This document shows, piece after piece, positions 24,565-33,019 of a stretch of 64,000 nt of DNA. Where the stretch lies: NCBI GenBank assembly GCA_034508935.3, contig CM067445.1:18739083-18803082 (forward strand), given 5' to 3'. The DNA comes from Berghia stephanieae. Its lineage: Eukaryota > Mollusca > Gastropoda > Nudibranchia > Aeolidiidae. Under the pieces are notes generated by a model, which saw only the letters and a program-made list of their open reading frames with translations, made no database searches and was not told the origin of the DNA. Made by a program: the position numbers and the translations under genes. Position 1 is the first letter of the stretch, and every line of letters starts with the position of its first letter.

Positions 24565-27081
24565 CTTTTCTCGAACAGGAATTATGTTTAACAGATATTT
24601 TTCTATAAATTGTTAAGATCTGGGATAGAAAAAAACGATTTTTTTTGGCTTGTGTATGGTCCGTCTTTGAATAATGAATGTAATCCAGAATTATCTAAGT
24701 TTTCTTGATCTTAGCTTCTCTATATCCTTAAATGCGTAGATGTAGAATTCATTAAAGTATCCATACATTTTATCACAAAAATTGTGCTGAGTTTTTTTTA
24801 AAAAAGAGAAAATTTACGAAGACAATAAAGGCTTTTCTCTTTTTTCACCACTGAAATCTCTTAATGTAATATTTATATTTTGGTTAAAAATACATATGAC
24901 TGTAACTTTTAATAATTTGCTTTAATTCTATAGATTTGTTATGTAATAGTTGGACTGAATTCTCCCAAACCACTTTATTCCTTTTATTTATTGGGATATT
25001 TATGCTGACCAACACTTTTCACCAAGAGAGCAGATATAATGATATGGGGCTTTATATTAAAGTCCTGGCCTCATCGTTATTACTGCTGTCCTAGTGGAAA
25101 ATCTGTTTGATGTTTGGTGAGAGTGCAACGCGATATACTTGGTTTATATGTTATGTTACTTAACCATTGTTAATCAATATAATATAAATCTTAACATCAA
25201 TCATTATTATGATTTTAAGGTTGAAAGATTAAAATTTCAACCCAAATTGTTTGTCATTTATGTCTTTCTCATATTGTTTTTGTACCTTTTTAACAACTTG
25301 AAAACTGATCACTTGGAAGATTTTGTTTTTCGAAGTGGCTATTCAGACTCGGTAGAATGATTGTTGCTTGTCTAACACTATCAGAATGCATATTATTTTG
25401 TCCTGATTTTATTGGGACATCACCTGAATTTTGCTGTTAGAAAAGCTTTTCCTTTATACCACTGTTACTTTGACTGACTTTGATTACCTTTGAAGGGTTT
25501 TAACTTTTTTCCTCTTCAATTTCTAATTAGACTTCCAATTGATCAATGATTTTGTCTTTTTCATCAAATAAAGTGGGTCTTGACTACCTGTTGATCGTTT
25601 TTATTCAAAGTATTTTGCTTTGAACTCAGGTTGCCGTTTCCCCTGTTTTTCTGTGTTCTATAATATTTAAGATTTTGCCACTTGTTGCTCACTTTTGTGG
25701 TCACAAATACCTTTCTTAATTTGTATAGAATTTTTTTGGGCAAATCACAGAAACCGGAGAAAGGCCAAGGTTGAATTGCTGCATGTTGCCTCACAACCTG
25801 GTGATTGCACATGTACATTGGAGTTTTGAGTCCGAATTGAGAGACTTTAGACTCGAGTCCAAATGGCTGCAGCCTTTGTTTTTATTTTATATTTCCATAT
25901 TGTGTTGTAATCCCAAAAGGCAATATCTCATAACCATAATAAGATTTGTTGTAGTTTTACATACTTTCTCATCCTTCTTCTAGGTCAAGAGCGAAAAGGA
26001 TTAAGTGCTGCATCAGACCCAACATCAAACTCATCAGTGTCTTCATCGGCCCAAGGGGAGGCTACTCCAGCTCCAAAATCCAACACTCGCCTAGTCTTGT
26101 CTGGAGGAGAAGGCTATGTTGATTTCCGAATGGGTAAGAGTTTGCAGTCGATGACATTTTGTATTTTTGTTGCTTTTGTTTGTGCTTAAGACAATTAAAA
26201 TCTTATCTACAGTTGCCATTTAAAACAAAAACAAGCAAAAATGTTAGCTTTGATTGAGCACAACACCCACTAAATGCTCTTAGTGGTTCCAAACCAACAA
26301 CATTTAATATATAGGAAGAGACATGATGCTAATAAGGTGCTGTCACATTTTTTGGGACAGAAATACAGCTGTTTCCAGCCAGGTACTCACTTTACACACG
26401 GTTTTAAACTTGAAGCTTCTCTCGTTTTTGATAGTGGTTGGTTTAATTATCTATCATCTGTTATCCTTTCAAGATTAGACTTACCACAGCCATATCTCGT
26501 AATCATTGTACAAAATCGCATAGTCCACATTTTTCTAAATAGTTGTTAAAAATTTTTACAACAATGTTTAAAGTGTGTATGACTGCAAAACTTATTGATT
26601 TTATTTGTGTCAATTGATAACAAATAAAAAATAAAATTCCCTTTATTCATCCCATAGGGGGAATTTGTCTCTAGGGTCTTATTCTAAGGGAAGACTGGAA
26701 TAACCCAGGTGTCAATTGCAGTGCAGTACCGCAAATTCAGCTAGGGCGAGGTGACTTGCTCAAGGCCACACAGCGCAGTGGCAGGTGATCAAACTTGATA
26801 CCTTTCAGGTTCGAAGCAAAGACCGTACTGCTGAGCCACGCTGATGTGAATCATATTCTTATCATCATCAAAATCATCAATGCATTATCGTTTCCATTAC
26901 TAAAGTTGATAACAATGTTGCATTTCCAGGTGATGGAGAGGAAGAGGATCCAGCTCTTGCTTTGCCACCAGACATGTGTAATGACGATGATGATGAGAAC
27001 AACCCAGCCAAGGCTAGTCTTGTCAACAAAGTGGATCGCAGTCATGTCATTGTATGGCAAGTGGCTGTCAACAATTCATAG
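708..27081 (+). CDS. MAPK8IP3/SPAG9-like: JIP3/JIP4 scaffold protein (MAPK8IP3/SPAG9 orthologue), C-terminal 814 residues, 16 exons
   Basis: Exons: 708-887, 1628-1856, 2950-3099, 3742-3919, 4800-5009, 6535-6621, 8609-8644, 11264-11522, 11906-11986, 12546-12613, 14076-14227, 15208-15379, 15911-16024, 16803-17030, 25984-26133, 26930-27081. All splice phases fit and give 814 residues plus a TAG stop. Family-specific stretches are plain: [27 protein letters not shown]-like and [76 protein letters not shown], and the terminal VIVWQV. Vertebrate JIP3 and JIP4 are about 1,300 residues, so the RH1, coiled-coil and RH2 part is upstream of the window. From family knowledge, the protein is a cytosolic scaffold linking kinesin-1 and dynein/dynactin to vesicles and to JNK/p38 MAPK modules. 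The part seen here is the linker and the WD40-like propeller. I cannot tell whether the species has one or two paralogues. Confidence 0.95.
888..1627 (+). other. JIP introns 888-1627 and 1857-2949: nothing notable
   Basis: AT-rich intron sequence with ordinary poly-A and poly-T runs. No repeat family, RNA gene or alternative exon was recognised in either of these two introns. Confidence 0.5.
1628..1856 (+). CDS. MAPK8IP3/SPAG9-like: JIP exon b: [17 protein letters not shown] segment
   Basis: Acceptor TTTGCAG, donor GTGAGT, ends in phase 0. Starts with an Arg/Glu-rich helix and continues through the family signature [18 protein letters not shown] to [16 protein letters not shown]. Two Pro/Val-rich repeats (PVPVPV) precede the conserved YxRPL. 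Confidence 0.93.
2950..3099 (+). CDS. MAPK8IP3/SPAG9-like: JIP exon c: start of propeller, [11 protein letters not shown]
   Basis: 150 nt, phase 0 to 0, acceptor CATCAG, donor GTCAGT. Encodes [18 protein letters not shown], then IVGASVFYS and an acidic/lysine tail. It corresponds to LWCAVGVNLSGGKTRDGGSVVGASVFY of vertebrate JIP4. Confidence 0.95.
3390..3620 (+). mobile_element. SINE family 2, degenerate copy
   Basis: Contains GTGTGGTCTTGAGCAAGTTG, GTACTGTGGCCGATGCCTGA, TTCAGTCTTTCCTTGAATTA and AAAGACAAATTTCCCCATGG, the same order as the copies at 14715, 26633 and 43770. Head resembles GCACAGCGGAATGGTCTTC. Confidence 0.7.
3636..3711 (+). repeat. CATC/TCC microsatellite
   Basis: Mixed CAT, TCC and CATC triplet-rich run just upstream of JIP exon d. 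Confidence 0.85.
3742..3919 (+). CDS. MAPK8IP3/SPAG9-like: JIP exon d: [19 protein letters not shown]
   Basis: Acceptor ATTCCAG, donor GTTTGT, ends in phase 1. Encodes [18 protein letters not shown] and a propeller strand closing with [10 protein letters not shown], matching HVLCIASVPG in vertebrates. Confidence 0.94.
4430..4625 (-). repeat. Dispersed repeat D, copy 1 (reverse)
   Basis: Minus strand: GATGCTATGCAATAAGTTAA, CACCAACACACAAAACTATG, TGATACAATTTAGTGAGAAC, TACTCATAAAAATGACTGGC, CAAAGAGCTAAGTCAATTCC. Matches 46917-47097 almost throughout. Confidence 0.75.
4800..5009 (+). CDS. MAPK8IP3/SPAG9-like: JIP exon e: ESDYP segment and variable linker
   Basis: 210 nt, phase 1 to 1, acceptor ACACAG, donor GTGAGT. 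Opens with [11 protein letters not shown], equivalent to ARETDYPAGED, then runs into a Gly/Ser/Thr-rich stretch ([10 protein letters not shown], like the vertebrate GGITVVGC). Its length is a multiple of three, so it can be skipped without a frame change. Confidence 0.9.
5010..6534 (+). other. JIP intron 5010-6534: nothing notable
   Basis: Plain AT-rich intron, many TAAT-rich stretches. No repeat or exon candidate seen. Confidence 0.5.
6535..6621 (+). CDS. MAPK8IP3/SPAG9-like: JIP exon f: acidic linker, probable cassette
   Basis: 87 nt, phase 1 to 1, acceptor GATCAG, donor GTAATG. Encodes [13 protein letters not shown] and [13 protein letters not shown]. There is no strong homology; support comes from splice sites, reading phase and composition like the acidic linker of the family. 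Its symmetric phase makes it a natural alternative exon. Confidence 0.7.
7021..7195 (-). mobile_element. SINE family 1, reverse copy, head missing
   Basis: Reading the minus strand gives GGTACTCA-like body, AACAGCG, CATGTCTCGTCCTATATGTT, GGGACCCC and a tail with TGGATATTGCGATATATAAA. Lies in the JIP intron 6622-8608, antisense to the gene. Confidence 0.75.
8609..8644 (+). CDS. MAPK8IP3/SPAG9-like: JIP exon g: 36-nt microexon
   Basis: 36 nt, phase 1 to 1, acceptor CTTTTCAG after a pyrimidine tract, donor GTCAGT. Encodes [12 protein letters not shown], a short acidic insert in the linker. Very short symmetric exons in scaffold genes are often regulated, but regulation is not visible here. Confidence 0.65.
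8645..11263 (+). other. JIP intron 8645-11263: nothing notable
   Basis: 2.6 kb of AT-rich sequence with a short poly-T (10806-10820) and poly-C (10995-11006). No repeat family recognised. Confidence 0.5.
11264..11522 (+). CDS. MAPK8IP3/SPAG9-like: JIP exon h: proline/serine/threonine-rich linker to LPTMWMG
   Basis: Acceptor ATTTGTAG, donor GTAAGA, enters phase 1, ends phase 2. Starts with [11 protein letters not shown], matching the DPLG of vertebrate JIP4. It then has a Ser/Thr/Pro-rich run with several SP/TP sites (SPAQ, SPAS, TPST, TSPG) that could be proline-directed kinase targets, and ends with [14 protein letters not shown], the start of the conserved propeller core. Confidence 0.93.
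11906..11986 (+). CDS. MAPK8IP3/SPAG9-like: JIP exon i: [16 protein letters not shown]
   Basis: Acceptor TTTCCAG, donor GTAAGT. Encodes [18 protein letters not shown] and LRDSILGIV, one propeller blade almost unchanged from vertebrates. Confidence 0.96.
12055..12092 (+). ncRNA. Hammerhead-ribozyme-like core, degenerate
   Basis: ATGAAGA, then a short arm (GGATTTTGAGCCC) and GAAACGTT. Same layout as 61894 and 51024. The first base of the CUGANGA core is changed, so activity is unlikely. In a JIP intron. Confidence 0.35.
12546..12613 (+). CDS. MAPK8IP3/SPAG9-like: JIP exon j: [20 protein letters not shown]
   Basis: 68 nt, acceptor CTCTTCAG, donor GTAGGT. Encodes [20 protein letters not shown] and ends in phase 1. 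Matches HVKGIVLVALADGTLAIFHR of JIP4. Confidence 0.95.
13137..13500 (-). mobile_element. Tigger/pogo-type DNA transposon remnant
   Basis: The minus strand encodes a pogo/CENP-B-type helix-turn-helix: [34 protein letters not shown], stopping at a TGA soon after. A frameshift separates it from an upstream MANRRLT start. The left end CAGTAGACTCCTGATAAGAC resembles Tigger terminal repeats (CAGTnnACC...TAAGAC). The catalytic domain is missing between this N-terminus and the end, so it is an internal-deletion copy. The right terminal repeat was not found. Antisense in a JIP intron. Confidence 0.6.
14076..14227 (+). CDS. MAPK8IP3/SPAG9-like: JIP exon k: [14 protein letters not shown]
   Basis: 152 nt, acceptor GTTACCAG, donor GTAAGG, ends in phase 0. 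Encodes [34 protein letters not shown] and [14 protein letters not shown]. All are signature strings of the JIP3/4 propeller. Confidence 0.97.
14715..14880 (+). mobile_element. SINE family 2, internally shortened copy
   Basis: GGGGACAGCATGGCTCAGCA, GTACGGTCTTTGCTT, then TGTGTGGCCTTGAGCAAGTC, GACGCCTGGGTTATTCCAGT, TTCCCTTGGAATAGACCCAA and GGGATGAATAAAGGGAATTT. About 40 bases present in the 26633 copy are absent here, so it is either a subfamily or a deletion. Confidence 0.78.
15208..15379 (+). CDS. MAPK8IP3/SPAG9-like: JIP exon l: [16 protein letters not shown]
   Basis: 172 nt, acceptor CTTTCAG, donor GTAAGC. Encodes [20 protein letters not shown], then [19 protein letters not shown] and [16 protein letters not shown]. 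This is the most conserved exon in the window. Confidence 0.97.
15911..16024 (+). CDS. MAPK8IP3/SPAG9-like: JIP exon m: [13 protein letters not shown]
   Basis: 114 nt, phase 1 to 1, acceptor CATCCAG right after a poly-C and CA-rich stretch, donor GTAAGT. Encodes [20 protein letters not shown] and [17 protein letters not shown]. Confidence 0.96.
16245..16360 (+). repeat. Dispersed repeat E, copy 2
   Basis: TTTTTTACTGGAGTTCA, GGGGTCGGTCTCTGTGTTTG, GGTAAAAGTTCAGTAAATTT, TTGCTTCCTGAATTGGCAA. Pair of 426-535. Confidence 0.6.
16803..17030 (+). CDS. MAPK8IP3/SPAG9-like: JIP exon n: glycine-rich insert and [12 protein letters not shown]
   Basis: 228 nt, phase 1 to 1, acceptor TGCACAG, donor GTAAAG. 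A Gly-rich loop ([18 protein letters not shown]) precedes [40 protein letters not shown] and FVSVPG. The Gly loop is longer than in vertebrate JIP4 (GVPGNRPGS). Confidence 0.95.
18338..18394 (+). CDS. Candidate alternative JIP exon, 57 nt
   Basis: Lies in the 8.9-kb intron between exons n and o. Acceptor ATTTCAG after a pyrimidine-rich stretch; donor A|GTGATT is weaker. Length 57 with phase 1 to 1, the same phase as the flanking exons, and open throughout. It would insert [19 protein letters not shown] at a loop that varies in vertebrate JIPs. No homology proves it. Confidence 0.3.
20728..20806 (+). repeat. TAA microsatellite
   Basis: About 26 uninterrupted TAA units, followed by TATATACTTTATTC, which looks like the 3' end of a retroelement read in reverse. 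Confidence 0.95.
21709..21744 (+). CDS. Candidate alternative JIP microexon, 36 nt
   Basis: Acceptor TTTTTCCATATTAG, donor GCAG|GTATGG, 36 nt, phase 1 to 1, open. It would add the basic peptide [12 protein letters not shown] between VPG and QERKG. Same intron as the candidate at 18338. Supported only by splice-site quality and phase. Confidence 0.28.
23039..23084 (+). repeat. 46-base poly-G run
   Basis: Uninterrupted G, preceded by TGTGTGTGTGTG. True length is uncertain because sequencing across such runs is unreliable. Confidence 0.95.
23560..24085 (+). mobile_element. Dispersed repeat C with 3' hairpin tail, fullest copy
   Basis: Contains CTGGGTGGGGTTCCTGACCT, TAGTGGGCAGGGAGG, TTGTCTTGGAATGAGATTAC, CTGGGAGGGAAACAGTC, CTTGTAAATCATCTCTCTGT, and ends in a hairpin at 24041-24074 (GGCGCT...AGCGCC) followed by GTAAAACCC. 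No protein is encoded. It looks like a SINE or LINE-tail element. Related copies lie at 32440, 33020, 48700 and 50650. Confidence 0.7.
24502..24562 (+). repeat. CA microsatellite
   Basis: About 30 CA units in the large JIP intron. Confidence 0.95.
25984..26133 (+). CDS. MAPK8IP3/SPAG9-like: JIP exon o: serine-rich loop and [15 protein letters not shown]
   Basis: 150 nt, phase 1 to 1, acceptor CTTCTAG, donor GTAAGA. Encodes [12 protein letters not shown], a Ser/Ala-rich loop, then [17 protein letters not shown], the penultimate blade of the propeller. Confidence 0.95.
26250..26400 (-). mobile_element. SINE family 1, reverse degenerate copy
   Basis: Minus strand shows GTGAGTACCTGGC, CATGTCTCTTCCTATATATT, AAATGTTGTTGG and TTTAGTGGGTGTTGTGC. 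Antisense in the JIP intron between exons o and p. Confidence 0.7.
26633..26848 (-). mobile_element. SINE family 2, fullest copy, reverse
   Basis: On the minus strand: AGCGTGGCTCAGCAGTACGG (A-box-like), GCTTCGAACC and a GTTTGATCACC stretch (B-box-like), GTGTGGCCTTGAGCAAGTCA, GACACCTGGGTTATTCCAGT, and a tail GGGATGAATAAAGGGAATTT. The tRNA-like head makes it a SINE. It ends about 85 bases before the last JIP coding exon. Confidence 0.78.
26930..27081 (+). CDS. MAPK8IP3/SPAG9-like: JIP terminal coding exon
   Basis: Acceptor TTTCCAG. Encodes [14 protein letters not shown], an acidic run (NDDDDEN), then [17 protein letters not shown] and TAG at 27079-27081. Vertebrate JIP4 ends SHLIVWQVMYGNE, so the terminus is complete. 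Confidence 0.96.
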
Positions 27082-29486
27082 CAAAGACGATAAATAATTC
27101 TTCACCCCTACCAATCATTAAAGACAAAGTCTACTTTACAACACTATTCTGTTCTTTTCTTCGATAGACAGAATTGTTATGACCTCAATGGATTAATTAA
27201 AGTTTCATAAGATATTGTCGAACCATGTGCAATAAAACTGCATTTTGGTATGAAAATATTTGATCAAAATAAGAGATTCAAGACTAAAATTGAAACATGG
27301 ATACTTAGTGAAAATGCACACAAAAACAAGAAAACATCTTCACTTCTAAGCTCCACTCAAAACTGCTATACACTGGCTAAAAAAACTTTTTTTTTTTCAT
27401 TTGGGCAGAATATGTTTTGCCTCATATATCAATAGGTTTTAAACGAGTCTCAACTTGTCTAAAAGTTGAAAGTCGTAAACCAAAAGCTTCAGGTTTAATT
27501 TTTTTGTTGTTGACAAATTGGGGGGTGACTATAATCTATCTATAAATGGATGAAATGTTTTCTGGCCAAATTGGAAAAAAGATGTTTTGTCAGTGTATGG
27601 CAGAAATGTTATTTTAAAATATATATATGTTTTGTATAAATACTAATTTTACTCCCTCCAGTTGAAATATGATAATATAATGATATAAGCACGCTGTTGG
27701 ACTGGACATTGACGTTGATAAATAAAATTTTCATGATTGACGTTATAGCAATCAAACTTGGTTTGTAGATTGGTCTTTATGTATAAAATCAGGCAAATAG
27801 GCTTTTATTACATTTATCGCCATGTTGAAAGTAAAGTTCCTCACCAAATGTAATACAAATAGATAAAAGAGAAAAAAAATTAACAGAGGGATTATTGCTT
27901 TTATTATATAATGGGTGGGCTCGATGTATCCGGCTTTATTATACTGAATCTGAGGTTTATTGTACTTTGTAAAAAGTAAACAAATTGTTTAAAATTTATG
28001 AAAAGATAAATATGAAGAGGAGAGGGTTTGATGGCATTTGTTTTATTGATTGAAAACTAAAGCATTAGGAGAGTAATTCTGTGCAATACTGTCTTTGCTG
28101 TGATGAAATTGATGCAGTCAAATATGGCCAAATTATTGTTGTTTATTGTCGTGTTTGTACAAGTTTTGCTTTTAAGTGGAGTAGCCAAAATGTGTTCTCT
28201 TATGATAACCATACATTAAAACAAGACATTATGTTGTCGAAAAAATAAACTTTTTGCTTTTTGGTGTAGCCTTTAATTTAAAAGAATAGTCCTGCTATCT
28301 AAGCCAGTAGTCTTATTTAAAACATAATTGATTGCTCAAAGTGTGAACATTTTTAAAGCTTTTCTTTTACTTTCTTGCAAAATGTCATGTCTTTTTTTAT
28401 ACTTATAGCAATTAAAATGGAATCAACTTTTGGACTTTGATAATCTGTTTAATTTTTCTCAAAATAGTTGTCACAACACTCCGGCAGCCAGCCTGATGAT
28501 ACAATAGAAACGAGGAATGGATTTTGTTAATTTTTTTTTTAATACTTATGTCCAAATCAGAATCTTTTTCTACAGATAAATATAAAAAGACAATTAGTCA
28601 GTCTGAGATAAGAAAGTTGTGTCAAAAAAAACTTGTCTTGATAGAAATTATACAGTGGCGTCTTTTACTTTTAGCACTGGGTTTCACCCCATGAAGATTG
28701 GGTTTTTAAAAATTGTTTTTATTAATAGACGTTTCCACGAAAGTAGATGGAACCATGCAACCAACTTATGTAATTTGATTGATACAATATTCATAGCTAC
28801 TTAGACTTTCAGGGCTTTTACGGTGATTTTCAATTATTCAAAATGATCACAATACTCAGAATGTGAAAGGGATTTCACTGGTTAAATGGCCGCACACTGA
28901 ATCATCAGGAACCCTTTTTACATTATTCATAACAGTCCATTCACATAACTTGATTTTAGATAGTTTGGCATTGTTCTATCTGAAAAATTTTAAAATGCTT
29001 ATTTAACTCGTAATCACCCTCTCCCAGATCCCCTGAAAATTCTTATGTGATATTAATTAATCTTGCAATTGTATGCTTGTTTTTTGTTTATATTTGTATG
29101 AGAATGTTGAAATGACAAGGGTATTATCTTGACATAATTTTCCAGTCAAACTAAATAACAGGTAAACTGTTAGTTCTTGGCGATACACTGAATTGGTCCC
29201 TGAAATATAAATAAAGGCTTTCAATAGTGCAGTGTCATATATATTTTATTTGTTATTTTGTCTTTGACAAATACTGCAAGAAATAACATAAATATACCAC
29301 ATAGATTTTTGTCTATTTTTCCTGGGAAAATTTCTGCAGTAGATTTTAGTCACATTATGTAAATAAATTATGACAACAAATTATTATCTAATGGCAGTGG
29401 AATGCATTTTATATTTGTAATCCTTGTAAAGAACAATTTTCTTCATTATGAATCCATAATATTGTAATCAATATGGAGATATTATT
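27082..29486 (+). other. JIP 3' UTR and downstream DNA, no gene seen
   Basis: AT-rich sequence after the JIP stop. The first poly(A)-type hexamer AATAAA is at 27231-27236, only 150 bases beyond the stop; others follow (for example near 27720 and 28243). Which one is used cannot be told from sequence. No exon-like or RNA-gene signal was found to the first TTA array. Confidence 0.5.
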
Positions 29487-29527
29487 ATTATTATTTTTAT
29501 TACTACTACTACTACTACTACTACTAC

Positions 29528-29626
<99 letters not shown>
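29487..29626 (+). repeat. TTA/TAC microsatellite
   Basis: ATT units, a short TAC block (about 29501-29528), then TTA units up to the MITE. The TTA array resumes after the MITE at about 29841-29882. Confidence 0.95.
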
Positions 29627-29627
29627 G

Positions 29628-29836
29628 TCAACTGGGGTAACTTTGCCTTAAAGGGAAACTTTGCCTCTTTAGTATTCGACCAATTAGAGTATGTTTAGTT
29701 TTGTGGCAATTTTTTCCTTTTATAAAAAATCAAGTCATTTTAAACAGGAAAATAACTACAACAAAGCTGAGATGACTCAAAATACTCCAAATTTACAGAG
29801 GCAAAGTTAAACCTTAAGGCAAAGTTACACCAGTTG
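29628..29836. mobile_element. 209-bp palindromic MITE inside a TTA microsatellite
   Basis: Terminal inverted repeats of 41 bases, 36 of them matching: left TCAACTGGGGTAACTTTGCC... ending GCAAACTTTGCCTCT-like, right AGAGGCAAAGTT...CACCAGTTGA. The two ends also contain an internal repeat of ACTTTGCC. No coding content. TTA array on both sides, so a TTA-type target duplication cannot be told from the array. Superfamily not assigned. Confidence 0.8.
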
Positions 29837-30634
29837 ATGGTATTATTATTATTATTATTATTGTCGTCATTATTATTATTATTCATGATATCACCATTAC
29901 TATCATTATGTATTACTATTCAAACAAAAGAAGTCGGGCTGATCAACCAACTTTGTGAAAAGCTGAAGTTCAGCTTACAAGTGGTTTGATTTTTCCAAAA
30001 AAGCGGAACCCAATTTCTTTTAAAGAGTCACAAAGCTGCGAGGTCCAAAGTAAAGTGACGTATTATTTCTGTCTTGAATTTTAGAATTGTTATTTAATTT
30101 TAATATTTTGTTTTTTAAAGAAGCAAAAAAAAAAAAAAAGAGCATGAGCAATCGAAATGATTCCAGCAAATCTGGAGTCAAATTTTTAGAACCATTATAC
30201 ATTGTTTTCTTTGTATGTTTACTATCACGCTTGGTGGAGCCTCTCTTGTCATTTTATATAGTATGATGACAATCGCTCATAATCTTTGTGTGCACATTAT
30301 AAGTGCACTGAATCGCTTCATATATATTTTTTTTATTCCAGCAGTTACTTAGTAAATGGCATTGGGTGGGGACATGTATAGTGTAATAATAACTGTGGAG
30401 GTAATTTAATGATTACATATTTCACTTTTACTCACCTATTTGCATCAACTCTTTTTTCCCCTGCTTTTAATGTTATATAAATTTTTTTTTTTAAATTAAA
30501 GAACCGTGAAGGGAAAAACAAGAACAGTAGGGTTTAAAATGTAAAGGCTGAGATGAAAGTATTTTTGAAATACCTATCAAACTATCTCTGATGACATTGA
30601 CATTGGTTAATTTTATTGGATTGACCATTCATAG

Positions 30635-30748
30635 TTTCGAATGTTGTCAGTTAAAAGAGTAAAAATGATGAAAACTTTGAAACATACAAAGAGTAGAGTG
30701 CGAGAAGAGAGAGAGAGAGAGAGAGAGAAAAGAAGAGGAGAGAGAGAG

Positions 30749-30780
<32 letters not shown>

Positions 30781-30790
30781 AGGGGGGGAA
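30635..30790 (+). repeat. 64-bp unit plus GA/G-rich microsatellite
   Basis: 30635-30698 is identical to 45506-45569 and is followed in both places by GA repeats. Here the array passes into a G-rich end (30773-30788). Confidence 0.9.
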
Positions 30791-33019
30791 AGGGATCATT
30801 TGATGTATATAATATGTGTGGATAGGTGTGATATGTATGCATTATTTATTTTTATAAATAGGTCCAGGGTGGTAAACGGTTTGTACAGTGGGAGGAAGTT
30901 TATTTATAAAGGGGTGAGGGAGAGACCAGTATTGTATTGTCAGTTGTATTTGTTGAACCAAAAATAAAACAAACCTTAAATGTGCTTGTTCTTTCTTACT
31001 ACGGACCTTTCTGACTATTTTGCCATCAATATTCATAGATATTATATATATGGACTCTTTCTGTACGGCTTAGTGTAAACGCATTATTCAGTAGTTAGAA
31101 AGAAATCCCCCCAAAATCAGCAAATTCAGTGGATGAGCTTCATAACTAAAAATGGTTCTAATCAGGTTGACCATTTGAAAATTTATCGGGAAGATTATAA
31201 ATACATGTCTTATTCACCATAAGTCCATAAACAAAGGGCATTAAACGGAAAATGTTTTATTTTGCTTTTTAATTCAGACGACTTCACTCAGCAGGAAGGT
31301 TAGTATAGATTGACAAAACACACACACACACACTCACCCAAAAAAAAAAAAAAATGAAGGCGAAAAGAGTTTTAAAAAAAAATTATAGGCTAAAACCAAA
31401 AAAGCAAATAACAATAACATCAACCGAAAAATTGATAACACCGTTAAAATCATTATGTATTGCTATTGCTCCTACAGTTCAGTACAAGTGAAAAATTGAA
31501 TAAAACAAACCCTGCTAAGGACCTTTATTGAAAAGGATACAAATTTAATAAAAAATATTTTATAATAAGATTTTAATTATGTTCGTTAGCAAATTTCAAT
31601 CAAAATGGTCAATTATCACATCCTTCTCAAAGCTTTTTATTGTATACAAATGTACTTTGTTGTTTTCTTAATTCACTGATGAAAGTAAGAGAGCTCATCT
31701 GATCTAGCAAGTTCGATCCATAAAAATGTATGTTTTTATTGACATCTTGTGTAGTCATTTAAAAAATGTGATGAAATGGTATGATTAAAAGCTTATATTT
31801 TAATAAGCAATATCAAAGTCAAATATATCAATTTTTGATTGATTTTATTTGAATTAAGGCAAAGTCCAAGTCAGATATGTCACTTTTTTTGTGAGGTTGA
31901 TGAGATTATGAGACATTTCAGACAATTGCTAAACCAGTTACTTATTGTGACCAAGGGACAATGGAAGTAGTCTTAATGACTGATTTGAGATTATGAAGTT
32001 GGTGAATATCATTTCACGATTTAATTACAGTATCATTTCGTACATTTGCTAGTTTTACCCAAGTAACCTATTTGATCATATTGGTTTCTTTATATAATTC
32101 AAATAATCACTTAATTTACAAAGGGAAGGTTAGGTGCATAATTTATATTTCAACCTGATTAGAACCCATTACACTTTTAAGATCTTTCAGTGTTTGGGAT
32201 ATGTTTATATTTTATATCATAATGTCTGTGTACAGTGTAAAACTTGATTAACTTATTGTCAGTGTTATAACTATTGTTTTTCATACACGCAAATCCTCAT
32301 TTGATAATATATGGTCTAAGTTTAATAAATGACTGCTATTACATTCTCATATTTCGATTCGTTGTTCTATTTTATGAACGTGTTTCTTTTATTTTAGGAG
32401 TTCGAACAATGGATTCATACTTAAAAGGCATTGAATAGGAAGCTGACTGGGTGCGGCCTTTTGTCTACCCATAACGGGCAGGGAAGCACTTTGTCTTCTA
32501 CTTATACTTCTATCCCCCATATCGGTTTCCCAAATTATTTTCTGCCTTTGTCTTGGAATGAGATTACATGTTTTGTCCTGGCCTTGGACGGAATCCTTGT
32601 CTGGGAGGGAAATAGTTAATTATATACCTAGTTATAGTTTTGGGAGATGATATTTCTCTTTGTAAATATATCTCTATTATGCACTACTCATGAGTTTCTC
32701 GTGCAAGAAACATTTCGTTTCGTTTCTAAAATGCGCTATGTCGGAACGAACTAGAAAAGAAAATTGAGCGATAAAAATATCAGAATTTGGGAGTTTAATG
32801 AAGGTAAGGAACAAAATTCGTTTTCTCCAATGAAAACTTACTTTATTTCAACTTTGTTTTGAAGAGTTAAACTTGAAGTTGAATTTTAAGCATCATCATG
32901 TCCACATTGAAGCTGAAGAACTTTGCTGTGCCTTCTAATCTACCTCCCCCTCCTCCCCACTGTCTTTTGGCATTTCCATGTTTTTTTTTGTCATTGCTCC
33001 GAAATGAGATCGGGCCTAG
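30791..33019. other. Intergenic DNA between the GA array and the repeat-C pair
   Basis: AT-rich. Contains a short CA run (31319-31334), poly-A runs, and repeat C at 32440. Nothing gene-like seen. Confidence 0.5.
32440..32695 (+). mobile_element. Dispersed repeat C, tail-less copy
   Basis: GACTGGGTGCGGCC, AACGGGCAGGGAAGCA, TTGTCTTGGAATGAGATTAC, CTGGGAGGGAAATAGTTAAT and TTTGTAAATATATCTCTATT match 23570-23805. Confidence 0.7.

Larger units (their letters stand above)
17031..25983 (+). other. 8.9-kb JIP intron
   Basis: Holds two candidate cassette exons, a TAA array (20728-20806), a 46-base poly-G run (23039-23084), a dispersed repeat copy (about 23560-24085) and a CA array (about 24502-24562). 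The rest is AT-rich with no recognisable gene. Confidence 0.6.
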
